This document shows, piece after piece, positions 27,851 to 35,999 of a stretch of 41,717 bases of DNA. Made by a program: the position numbers and the translations under genes. Position 1 is the stretch's first letter, and each line of letters starts with the position of its first letter. The stretch spans positions 1 through 41,717 of the forward strand of contig NZ_CAMYKG010000035.1 in NCBI RefSeq assembly GCF_947258925.1, written 5' to 3'. The DNA comes from an uncultured Eudoraea sp. (lineage in GTDB: Bacteria; Bacteroidota; Bacteroidia; Flavobacteriales; Flavobacteriaceae). The notes beneath the pieces are model-generated. The model searched no databases. It saw only the letters and a list, made by a program, of their open reading frames with translations, and was not told the DNA's origin.

Positions 27851-29188
27851 TTATACTATAAAAGAAGCAATATAGACCAATAATGCTGCAAATGACCCAA
27901 CTACAAATGTGCCAAGTGTATAAACCTTGTAGCCGGTTTTCACATCTATTCCGGAGAATTGGGTTAGGATCCAGAATCCGCTGTCATTTGCGTGAGAAAC
28001 GACCATGGCACCTGCTCCAATTGCTGCAACAACCAATGCTTTGTCCACTTCAGTTACAAAACCCATTGATAGCAATAATGGTGCTATTATTGAAGCTGTA
28101 GTGATTAAGGCCACAGTAGATGAACCCTGGGCAGTTTTAATTGCCGCGCATAACATAAAGGGTAGCCAAATCCCCAGATTTGCAGTAGATAAAGTGTCCG
28201 CCAGCGTAGTAGCAATCTCACTATTCTGTAAGATGGTACCAAAAATTCCTCCGGCTCCTGTAATAAGGATAATATTAGAGGCATCGGTTAGGGCATTCCC
28301 TACCCAACCTGAGGTGGATAATATGGTTTTGTCCCATTTCTTAGGAAGTAAAAAGGCAAAGAGCATTCCTATTATTAAGGCAATCACCGGGGTGCCGACG
28401 AAGGAAATAAATTTAACCCATGCCGTTTCTGCTTGCCCTTCTTCTAAGTTAAATTCCACCAGGGATTTTCCAACAATCAATAAAATGGGGATCAATATGG
28501 GTAAAAATGACTTAAATGCACTTGGAGCTTTTTTAATTTTCTCCTGGATTTCATCTTCTGAAATGTCCGGGTTTGGATCGATATAATGCTTTGCGCCCAT
28601 TTTCTTGCAATAAAAAATAGCTACGATTAGTGAAAGTAAACCTATGATCAGACCTATGAGCATCACCAAACCGACATCTGCACCTATAATTCCTGCGGCT
28701 GCAATAGGGCCAGGTGTGGGCGGTACCAGAACATGGGTTATCATAAGGCCGAGAATTAAAGCTGTTGCCGTACCAACTACAGATAAACCAGCCCTTTTAG
28801 AAAGGCTTTTATTTAACGGGTTGAGGATAATGAACCCGCTATCTGCAAATACAGGGATAGATACCACAAAGCCAACAAGGCCCATGGCTTCATGAACCCT
28901 GTTCTTTCCAATAATTTTTAGGATAACCTCCGCCAGTTTGAAGGCACCTCCTGAATGTTCAAGAAAGGCACCTATGATTACGCCTAACACAATGACCACT
29001 CCAATCTTTCCCAGCGTAATCCCAAACCCGTCATTTATAGATTGCACAATCATACTTAGATCCATCCCTGATAACAGGCCAAAGAATACTGCCGCTCCTA
29101 ACAGGGCCAAAAATGGATGAACATTGAATTTAGCGGTTAGTAATACAATGAGTATAACACTCAATAAGAGTAATAAAATAGCTATCAT
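27851..29188 (-). CDS. GntP-family gluconate/sugar-acid permease
   Basis: 445 residues, typical for GntP carriers. About 12-14 hydrophobic segments cover the chain. Family marks include FNVHPFLALLGAA near the N-terminus, GFGITLGKIGVVIVLGVIIGAFLEHSGG (about 54-81), VSIPVFADSGFIIL (about 109-122) and THVLVPPTPGPIAAAGIIGAD (about 150-170). These are inner-membrane H+ symporters for gluconate and related aldonates or glycerate. The next upstream gene is an IlvD/Edd-type dehydratase, whose substrates are aldonates, so the pair forms an uptake-plus-dehydration unit. The start at 29188 is 12 nt after the dehydratase stop. Confidence 0.93.
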   Translation of the reverse strand: MIAILLLLLSVILIVLLTAKFNVHPFLALLGAAVFFGLLSGMDLSMIVQSINDGFGITLGKIGVVIVLGVIIGAFLEHSGGAFKLAEVILKIIGKNRVHEAMGLVGFVVSIPVFADSGFIILNPLNKSLSKRAGLSVVGTATALILGLMITHVLVPPTPGPIAAAGIIGADVGLVMLIGLIIGLLSLIVAIFYCKKMGAKHYIDPNPDISEDEIQEKIKKAPSAFKSFLPILIPILLIVGKSLVEFNLEEGQAETAWVKFISFVGTPVIALIIGMLFAFLLPKKWDKTILSTSGWVGNALTDASNIILITGAGGIFGTILQNSEIATTLADTLSTANLGIWLPFMLCAAIKTAQGSSTVALITTASIIAPLLLSMGFVTEVDKALVVAAIGAGAMVVSHANDSGFWILTQFSGIDVKTGYKVYTLGTFVVGSFAALLVYIASFIV

Positions 29189-29200
29189 GACAGTATTGGT

Positions 29201-30849
29201 TTAATGTGAATCTCGTTTTACCACAGAACTCGATTTTCCTACTAAAAAATCCAGATCTGCACCCAGATGAGCCTGCTGCACCGTATTAATATATAAGTTA
29301 GTATATCCTCTGTCCGAGGCTGGATCAGGAGGTATCCATGACGCTTTTCGTTTTTCCAGTTCAGACTCTTCTACCTCTAAATGTAATTTCCTGTTAGGAA
29401 CATCAAGTACGATATGGTCTCCAGTCTGTACTAATCCCAAAACTCCTCCAATTGAGGATTCCGGGGAAACATGTAAAATAACCGTGCCAAATGCAGTGCC
29501 ACTCATTCTTCCGTCCGAAATACGTACCATATCCTTTATACCTTTTTTTAATATTTTTTCAGGCAAATCTACATTGCCAACTTCAGGCATTCCGGGATAG
29601 CCAACCGGCCCAGCACCTTTAAGGACAATTACGCTGGATTCATCTATTTCCAAATCTGGTCTGTCAATATTGGCATGGCAGTCCTCAATATTCTCAAATA
29701 CAACTGCCTTACCTCTATGCGACATAAGATCGGGGGTGGCAGCAGAAGGTTTTATAACAGCCCCATTTTCACATAAATTGCCATATAATACAGCACTATC
29801 GGCTTACCATTAACCGTTAAGGCATCATTATGGAGATGTGCTTTCATCTGATTAATAACTACAGGCAAACCACCTGCATCAAAAAAATCCTCCATAAGGA
29901 ATTTTCCCGAGGGCATTAGATTTACCAACAGCGGCATTTTGCTGCCCAGTGTATCAAATTCTTTTAAGTTAAGGGGAACGCCAATCCTCCCGGCAATGGC
30001 TTGTAAATGAATAATAAAATTGGTTGAACCACCAATAGCTGCATTTAATTTAATAGCGTTTTCAAAGGCTTCACGGGTGAGGATCTTTGATAATCTTAGG
30101 TCTTCTTTTACCATTTCAACTATCCTTCTTCCAGATAATTGTGCCATAACCTTCTTACGCGAGTCTACCGCAGGTATTGCCGCTGCACCCGGTAAAGTAA
30201 GGCCAAGAGATTCTACCATACAAGCCATAGTGGAGGCCGTTCCCATGGTCATACAATGTCCGGCACTTCGTGCAGAACAGATCTCTGCTTCTATCTGATC
30301 CTCAGGTGTAAACCCTTCGTTCTTAATCTTGTCTTTTAAAGTCCACACAAAGGTGCCTGACCCTATTCGTTCTCCTTTGTATTTTCCATTCAACATGGGC
30401 CCTCCAGGCACTACAATTGTAGGGAGGTCAACGCTACAGGCGCCCATTACGGTGGATGGGGTTGTCTTGTCGCATCCTGTGAGGAGAACAACACCATCAA
30501 GGGGATTAGCCCGAATGCTCTCTTCGGTATCCATACTAGCCAAATTCCGAAATAGCATCGCCGTGGGCCTCATTAAAATTTCTCCCATACTGGTTACCGG
30601 GAATTCATAGGGAACACCCCCTGCTTCGAGCACTCCTTTTTTGACAAACTCGGCAAAATCTCTTAAATGCCCGTTACAGGGAGTTAATTCTGACCATGTA
30701 TTACAAATACCAATTACAGGTCTTCCATTGAAATAGTCATTGGGATAACCCTGATTACGTAGCCATGACCTATGAATAAAAGCTGATTTTGGATCTCCGG
30801 GATTAAACCAATCTTCACTTCTCAGTCTTTTTTGCTTGTCTTTTTCCAT
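29201..30849 (-). pseudogene. IlvD/Edd-family dehydratase, broken by an internal deletion
   Basis: The frame from 30849 carries the family's iron-sulfur and active-site segments: GICNTWSELTPCN (about 48-60), LTGCDKTTPS, and CSARSAGHCMTMGTASTM. It runs to LTVNGK (about residue 349) and then leaves the family. The second frame resumes with DSAVLYGNLCENGAVIKPSA and continues through SDGRMSGTAFGT to a stop at 29201. Relatives have about 30 residues between NGK and AVLYGNL, so a clean deletion near 29799-29803 with a frame change is inferred. The aldonate dehydratases of this superfamily (for example arabonate or xylonate dehydratase) use the whole C-terminal part, so the gene is probably dead unless the lesion is an assembly error. 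Confidence 0.9.
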
Positions 30850-31105
30850 GGGTTGCCAGTTCTAATGAAGGAACGATTTTGATTTTGTACCTACTTTAAT
30901 CATTGATACGGAAATCAAGGTATTATCTTTAATGCAGTTAACAAAATGGATTTCGTATTTATTTCCATTCTAAGTTCTTTTATGTAATATATTTTAAGGG
31001 GCTATCAATCTTTTTGTTACTTTTAAATACATAGTTTTAGTTAGAAGAAGAAACCAGTTAATTGGATTTTGGATAGTAAAACCAACCATGAAATAAATTT
31101 ACTTT

Positions 31106-32176
31106 ATGAAGCGAAGGAGTTTTGTTAAAAAAAGTGGATCAGCGGCATTATTGACTGTTTCCCTTCCCATTATTCCTTCCTTTTCACCTATAGTTGCCGA
31201 AATGCGTTTTGGGATTGCTGAGGCTTCCTATGTACAGCGGAGGTATGCCAATTTGGAGAGCACCACCTATCCGGCATTCACTGACACTTTACAAATGGTA
31301 GAACACTGCAGTTCTAAAGGGTTTGGAGGAGTTCAATTCAGTGTAAGTGGTTGGGATAAGACTTATGCGAATAACTTAAAAAAAAGGGTTGAGGAATTGA
31401 ATATGTTCCTTGAAGGCCAAATAAGGTTGCCAGAGGACGATAAAGACCTTCAACGGTTTACTTTGGAGGTATCGGCAGCAAAAGAAGCCGGTGTAGATGT
31501 TCTGAGGACTGTCTGTCTTTCCGGTAGAAGGTACGAATCATTTGATACCATGGATGCTTTTAACGAATTCAGGACAAAATCTATAAATTCATTAAAACTG
31601 GCCGAACCGGTTGTTCGTAATATGGGTGTAAAGCTTGCTATAGAGAACCATAAGGATTGGCGAACTGCCGAAATGATTGAACTGTTGAACACCATAGATA
31701 GTGAATGGATAGGGGTGACACTGGATACGGGTAATAATATTTCATTGCTCGAGGATCCTATGGAAGTAGTTGAGGCGCTTGCTCCTTATGCATTTACGGT
31801 CCATTTAAAGGATATGGCTGTTGCGGAATATGAAGATGGCTTTTTACTGGCCGAAATTAATTTAGGACAAGGATTTTTGGACCTTGATAAAATGATTACT
31901 GTTATAAAAGATCATAATCCGGATATTAGGTTTAATTTGGAAATGATTACCAGAGATCCTTTAAAAGTTCCTTGTCTGACAAAGGGATACTGGGCAACAT
32001 TGGATCAAATTTCCGGTAGTGAATTAGCTTCTTTTCTACATAAGATCAAAAAGAAAAATAGTACTTCACCCTTAATGGTGATCTCCAAAAACCCGCCCGA
32101 TGATAAATTGGCACTGGAAATAGCAAATAATAGCGCATCACTTAAATATGCCAGGCAGCGCCTGGGCTTCAATTAA
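31106..32176 (+). CDS. Exported TIM-barrel sugar isomerase/epimerase-like protein
   Basis: 356 residues. The N-terminus MKRRSFVKKSGSAALLTVSLP is a twin-arginine-like signal (RRSFVKK), so export to the periplasm is likely. The barrel shows FGGVQFSVSGW near 72-82, VKLAIENHKDWRT (metal-ligand Glu, about 175-187), IGVTLDTGNNISLL (Asp, about 204-217), FTVHLKDMAV (His, about 232-241) and IRFNLEMITRDP (last Glu, about 272-283). It belongs to the xylose isomerase-like superfamily. Exported members are common in Bacteroidetes next to sugar oxidoreductases. It starts a two-gene unit with the SDR, 17 nt apart. Confidence 0.88.
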   Translation: MKRRSFVKKSGSAALLTVSLPIIPSFSPIVAEMRFGIAEASYVQRRYANLESTTYPAFTDTLQMVEHCSSKGFGGVQFSVSGWDKTYANNLKKRVEELNMFLEGQIRLPEDDKDLQRFTLEVSAAKEAGVDVLRTVCLSGRRYESFDTMDAFNEFRTKSINSLKLAEPVVRNMGVKLAIENHKDWRTAEMIELLNTIDSEWIGVTLDTGNNISLLEDPMEVVEALAPYAFTVHLKDMAVAEYEDGFLLAEINLGQGFLDLDKMITVIKDHNPDIRFNLEMITRDPLKVPCLTKGYWATLDQISGSELASFLHKIKKKNSTSPLMVISKNPPDDKLALEIANNSASLKYARQRLGFN

Positions 32177-32193
32177 AAACAAAAACTAAGGAT

Positions 32194-32979
32194 ATGTCAA
32201 ATACTATCTTACCCGGAATAAAACAATTTAATATGGATGGTCGGACGGCCATGATTACCGGAGGTTCCAAGGGCCTCGGTTTAGCTATGGCTGCCGGGTT
32301 GGCATCTGCTGGTTGTTCCGCAGCATTGGTCAACAGAAATGTGGATGAAGGTAATCTCGCAGCAGAAGGGCTAACTAAGGATTTTGGAATAAAGGCCAAA
32401 GCCTATTCAGCTGATGTTACTAATTTAAAACAGGTAGAGGCCGTAGTAAAGGAGATTGAAAAAGATTTTGGAAAAATAGACATATTAATCAATAGTGCAG
32501 GGATTAATATCAGGGGAGCAATAGATGAATTAAATCCGGAGGATTTTAATGAGGTGATGAAGGTTAATGTGGAAGGTACCTGGAATACTTCAAGGGCAGT
32601 GACTCCACAAATGAAAAAGAATAATTACGGAAGAATTATAAATATGGCAAGTACCCTGGGATTGGTTGGTCTGGCTAACCGCACGCCCTATGCTACGAGT
32701 AAAGGAGCAGTAGTTCAAATGACCAGAGCTCTTGGGTTAGAGCTGGCACCCTTCAATATTGCTGTGAATGCCATATGCCCCGGTCCATTTTTAACAGAAA
32801 TGAATATTCCAATAGCCGATACCGAAGAAGCCAAAAAGTTTATTGTAGGAGCTACTGCCGTTGGCCGCTGGGGAGAGTTGCGTGAAATTCAGGGTGCGGC
32901 TATTTTTTTAGCCAGTGACGCAGGAAGTTATATGGTGGGGTCTATGCTAACCGTAGATGGAGGCTGGACAGCTAAATAA
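32194..32979 (+). CDS. SDR-family oxidoreductase (gluconate 5-dehydrogenase/KduD-like)
   Basis: 261 residues, classical SDR. The cofactor motif is ITGGSKGLGLAMAAGLA (about 19-35), with NSAG near 98-101, Ser in NMASTLGL near 151-158, and catalytic YATSK near 168-172. The protein ends in the usual SYMVGSMLTVDGGW. The best-known close relatives are gluconate 5-dehydrogenase and 2-deoxy-D-gluconate 3-dehydrogenase, so a keto-sugar-acid reductase is likely but not certain. It belongs with the GntP and dehydratase genes across the divergent promoter region at 30850-31105. Confidence 0.9.
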   Translation: MSNTILPGIKQFNMDGRTAMITGGSKGLGLAMAAGLASAGCSAALVNRNVDEGNLAAEGLTKDFGIKAKAYSADVTNLKQVEAVVKEIEKDFGKIDILINSAGINIRGAIDELNPEDFNEVMKVNVEGTWNTSRAVTPQMKKNNYGRIINMASTLGLVGLANRTPYATSKGAVVQMTRALGLELAPFNIAVNAICPGPFLTEMNIPIADTEEAKKFIVGATAVGRWGELREIQGAAIFLASDAGSYMVGSMLTVDGGWTAK

Positions 32980-33043
32980 TGTAAACCTATATAGTACTGA
33001 TAAAGAGCGAAATACGATCAAAAAATATAATTTTACTTTCAAA

Positions 33044-33057
33044 GTAACCCTTGTTAC
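33044..33057. promoter_or_regulatory. Operator-like palindrome, distal site of SQR promoter
   Basis: GTAAC-CCTT-GTTAC, perfect 5-bp arms around a 4-nt centre. Its centre is 27 nt upstream of the proximal palindrome at 33071-33084. The arms are identical to those at 37601 and 37885. A tandem position of this kind fits a second dimer of a Crp/Fnr-family regulator. Confidence 0.65.
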
Positions 33058-33070
33058 ATAAGCCTTATTT

Positions 33071-33114
33071 ATGACTTTTGTCATGTTTTTCAGCACCTCA
33101 GATAATTAATTTTA
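33071..33114 (+). promoter_or_regulatory. SQR operon promoter: proximal palindrome and -7 element
   Basis: ATGAC-TTTT-GTCAT (33071-33084) has perfect 5-bp arms. TAATTTTA (33107-33114) matches the Bacteroidetes -7 consensus TAnnTTTG in 7 of 8 positions. The palindrome centre is 29.5 nt upstream of the first T of this element, the same distance as in the porin and persulfide dioxygenase promoters. This places the palindrome near -42 relative to a presumed start site, as in class II Crp/Fnr activation. Confidence 0.68.
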
Positions 33115-33171
33115 CATCATAATTTAAACACAGGTAGTCTATTCCTGTATATCATTTAAAAAAGATAAATA

Positions 33172-34277
33172 TTGATGAAAAATTTAGTCATATTAGGAGC
33201 AGGAACTTCCGGAACAATGATGGCCAATCATTTGGTATCCAGCCTGCCTAAAAAAGAGTGGAAAATATCAATCGTGGATCAATACAAAACCCATTATTAC
33301 CAACCGGGATTCTTATTTCTTCCATTTGATATTTATACTACAAAGCAGGTTAAGAAAAAAGGATCCAAGTTTTTACCAAAGGGTGTAAACTATATCCAGG
33401 AAAAAATAGATTTAATAGTGCCAGAGAACAATAAGGTGCTTCTGGCGGATGGACAAGAGCTGCAATATGATGTATTGATTGTAGCTACAGGTACGAAGAC
33501 CGTACCAGAAGAAATAGAAGGGATGAAAGGACCAAAATGGTATGAAAATATTTTTGATTTTTATACCTATGAAGGAGCCAAAGCCCTTAGGAATAAATTC
33601 AGAACCTGGGAAGGTGGAAAATTGGTAGTCCATATTACCGAAATGCCTATAAAGTGTCCGGTAGCACCTTTAGAATTTGCTTTTTTAGCAGATTCCTACT
33701 TTAAAAATAAGGGAATGAGAGACAAGGTAGATATTACTTTTGTAACACCACTGGATGGCGCATTTACTAAACCTAGGGCTACGGAGGCACTTCATTATCT
33801 ATTAGAAGAAAAGAATATTAAAGAGGTTACCGATTTTAATATAGAGCGCGTAGATTACGAGAATAATAAGATCATAGATTATGCAGATACGGAGGTTGAT
33901 TATGACCTTCTGGTAACTGTTCCAACGAATATGGGTGACCCACTACTGGAACGCTCTGGTTTGGGAGATGATCTTAATTATATTCCTACGAATAAAGCGA
34001 CTTTACAATCCACGGATCATGAGAATATATTTGCTATTGGTGATGCTACAAATTTACCGGCCTCAAAAGCAGGTTCAGTAGCCCATTTTGAAGCAGAAAT
34101 TCTGACGGATAACATATTGCGATATATTAATAATGAGGAATTAAAAGAGGATTTTGATGGTCATGCCAATTGTTTTATTGAAACCGGTATTGGAACATGC
34201 TTTTAAAGGGTGTACCCATACCATTTGTTGATGCCAAAATGTCTGAAAAAGGAAAACAATTAGAAAAAGTAAAATAG
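33172..34277 (+). pseudogene. sqr: Sulfide:quinone oxidoreductase, broken by an internal deletion
   Basis: The frame from 33172 gives the FAD fold (LVILGAGTSGTMMANHL), HYYQPGFLFLPF, a Cys region IKCPVAPLEFAF (about 161-172, with Cys conserved in SQR), and the second FAD motif IFAIGDATNLPASKAGSVAHFEA (about 284-306). After NCFIETG (about residue 339) the family continues for about 50-60 residues, but here the frame ends at 34206 after IGTCF. In another frame the sequence continues directly as YWNMLLKGVPIPFVDAKMSEK, the C-terminal SQR tail, to a stop at 34277. A deletion near 34181-34188 with a frame change is inferred. The lost part includes the membrane-binding and quinone-side helices. SQR would oxidise sulfide to persulfide at the inner membrane. 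Confidence 0.9.
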
Positions 34278-34297
34278 ATAAAATTAAATTAGAAAAT

Positions 34298-34606
34298 ATG
34301 AAAAAAATTATAGCAGATCGTGAAATTGATGTTAACGAAGAAGGTTATCTTGTCGATTTTAACCAGTGGGATAAAGAAGTATGTCGTTCTCTTGCAGAAG
34401 AGCAGGGTATTTCCATGACTGATAGACATTGGGATGTTATAGAGTATCTACAGGATAAACATCAGAAAGAAGAGCCACTATCAATAAGAGGTATTAAAAA
34501 GAGTGGTGTTATAAACATTAAGGAATTCTATAGTCTGTTTCCTGGAGGCCCACTTAAAAAGTCTACTTTGATAGCCGGGATCCCCAAACCTAAGAGTTGT
34601 ATCTAA
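34298..34606 (+). CDS. DsrC/TusE-family sulfur carrier
   Basis: 102 residues, the usual size. Family marks: DVNEEGYLVDFNQWDKEV at the start, ITDRHWDVI-like residues (MTDRHWDVIEYL, about 40-51), LFPGGPLKK (about 80-88) and the C-terminus GIPKPKSCI with the penultimate Cys101. The second DsrC cysteine, 11 residues before it, is Thr90 here, so the protein has only the single carrier cysteine, as TusE does. It would carry persulfide sulfur between a sulfurtransferase and an acceptor. It lies 20 nt after the SQR remnant and 49 nt before DsrE2. Confidence 0.92.
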   Translation: MKKIIADREIDVNEEGYLVDFNQWDKEVCRSLAEEQGISMTDRHWDVIEYLQDKHQKEEPLSIRGIKKSGVINIKEFYSLFPGGPLKKSTLIAGIPKPKSCI

Positions 34607-34655
34607 GGAGTTATAAGATAATCTAAGAAATTAGTAAAAATATAAAAATATAGAG

Positions 34656-35180
34656 ATGAGCGAAACTAAAGTAAAAGAGATGGGTGAAACCCAAGTACAA
34701 AAGAAAGATGGAACTAAAGTAAAAAAAATGCTTTTTATTTTGTCCAAAGGGACTTTGGAAAATGCGTATGCAGCATTTGTAATGGCAAATGGGGCCAGGA
34801 TGGAAGGTATTGAATCGGAAATATTTTTTACATTTTTTGGACTTGAAGCGATTCAAAAGAAGAAATTGGAACATTTACATACAGCTACAGTAGGTAATCC
34901 AGCATTGCATATGCCAACGATGCTTGGCGGTTTACCCGGAGTAGAAGCATTGGCTACTAAAATGATGAAGAAAGAAATGGAGAAATTAGATATGCCACCC
35001 GTCAGTGAGTTTCTCGAAATTTTATCAGACTCAGGTTGTAAATTATGGGGTTGTAAATTGGCCGTTGACATGTTCCACCTGGAAAAAGAAGATCTTATTG
35101 ATGAGCTGGATGGGATATTGACTATCGGAGACTTTTATGGAAGGGCAAATGAAGAAGGCACCCATTTATTATTCATTTAA
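34656..35180 (+). CDS. DsrE2-type sulfurtransferase
   Basis: 174 residues. After a charged N-terminal extension of about 22 residues, the DsrE/DsrF/DsrH-like fold begins KKMLFILSKGTLENAYAAF. The hydrophobic part GIESEIFFTFFG and the NPALHMPTMLGGLPG segment are typical of the DsrE2 branch. The CKLWGCKLAVDMF stretch contains Cys128 and Cys133; Cys133 aligns with the conserved DsrE2 active Cys. The role is transfer of persulfide sulfur, usually together with TusA and rhodanese. TusA is not seen here and DsrC/TusE takes the neighbouring place. Last intact gene before the terminator at 35231. Confidence 0.92.
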   Translation: MSETKVKEMGETQVQKKDGTKVKKMLFILSKGTLENAYAAFVMANGARMEGIESEIFFTFFGLEAIQKKKLEHLHTATVGNPALHMPTMLGGLPGVEALATKMMKKEMEKLDMPPVSEFLEILSDSGCKLWGCKLAVDMFHLEKEDLIDELDGILTIGDFYGRANEEGTHLLFI

Positions 35181-35557
35181 ACTCAGATATACGATTAGAT
35201 AATATAGTTTCTAATGATTGATTGTTATAGACCCTGCTGAATTCGTTTGGCAGGGTTGTTTTATGGGTTAAATTAAGTCTCAGGACAATTAGGTTTTGGT
35301 TTGCTCCAGATGCAGGGATGGAAATTATGAGAAGGACTTCGTTCTTGTTTAAGACTTTATCAAGTCGTTGAGCTTAAGGGTACAATATTCAAAAAAACCT
35401 CCTTTATATGGGTCGTACCAATGAAAATATTTCCGGCTGTCCCCTTTTGTATAGTCACCTGCCAACTACATAAATTGCCTATTTTTAAATGATATTAACT
35501 AACCTGCCTTATTTAAAGGGTTAAGGCAATCAAATACCATTAAAAATTATTGTCATA
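35181..35557. other. Non-coding stretch between DsrE2 and a decayed gene
   Basis: Apart from the terminator at 35231-35262, no plausible coding frame, RNA or repeat was recognised in these 377 bases. Given the decayed membrane gene that follows, part of it may be further worn-down coding sequence. Confidence 0.4.
35231..35262 (+). terminator. Terminator after the SQR-TusE-DsrE2 operon
   Basis: Stem ACCCTGC (35231-35237) / GCAGGGT (35250-35256), followed by a T-rich tail. It ends the operon 50 nt after the DsrE2 stop. Sequence and loop resemble the tRNA-Pro terminator at 123. Confidence 0.75.
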
Positions 35558-35899
35558 TTGTAACCAACCATCTTTGGTAAATTTTTTGAAAAAGATGAGA
35601 CACTTAATCTGCTGGCAGGAATAAGCATGCGAAGGAGGGTTTTTAGGCTTTTTAATTCTTTGGGCATATAATTTAAGTATTCAAACCCATCTACATGCGG
35701 ATGAAGCGTTTATAAGATTTATTACTTCCCGAAACATTTTACTGCAAGCTTTATTATTTAGTATTGTCCATATCTTTTTTATGGGTTACTCTCGCCGGAT
35801 GAACCTTTCCGCATGGCATGGTGGCCTTACTCCGATAAGCTTAGTAACCTTTGTATCGTATAGAGCAGGTTTTATTATTAATCTCTTTGGGAGAAAATA
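35558..35899 (+). pseudogene. Frame-shifted remnant of a small membrane protein
   Basis: Two open segments in different frames look like parts of one protein. The first (after a stop at about 35557) reads PTIFGKFFEKDETLNLLAGISM. The second, from about 35622, reads EGGFLGFLILWAYNLSIQTH and continues through two hydrophobic helices with ADEAFIRFI, RRMNLSAWHGGLTP and INLFGRK to a stop at 35897-35899. No start codon fits the second segment. I do not recognise the family. Codon use and alternating helices with conserved-looking polar loops suggest a real former gene. Its place between DsrE2 and the FadL porin suggests it belonged to the sulfur module. The frame change is near 35620-35630. Confidence 0.55.
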
Positions 35900-35945
35900 A
35901 CGGTATTAGTTTTATCTTCTATTAAATAGTTAACTTGGAATCAAT

Positions 35946-35975
35946 AAAAACGACGCCTGCGAAGGCGTCGTTTTT
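35946..35975. terminator. Bidirectional terminator
   Basis: A perfect 12-bp stem AAAAACGACGCC (35946-35957) / GGCGTCGTTTTT (35964-35975) with loop TGCGAA. A- and T-runs on both sides let it act in both directions. It lies 24 nt past the stop of the FadL-type porin gene and 46 nt past the decayed membrane gene. Confidence 0.92.
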
Positions 35976-35999
35976 CATTAGCTCGGGTTTGTAGCCAGA

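Noticed and set aside
28005-28895. Long plus-strand frames opposite the GntP gene
   Set aside because: Pro/Ile/Thr-rich translations typical of the antisense of a membrane protein gene; no start context or family match.
31013-31039. TTTG-N15-TAGTTTTA as a promoter before the exported TIM-barrel gene
   Set aside because: The spacer of 15 nt is shorter than the usual Bacteroidetes 17-23 nt; left uncalled.
35844-35857. GTAAC-CTTT-GTATC as another operator
   Set aside because: One arm is mismatched, it lies inside decayed coding sequence, and no -7 element stands at the shared distance.
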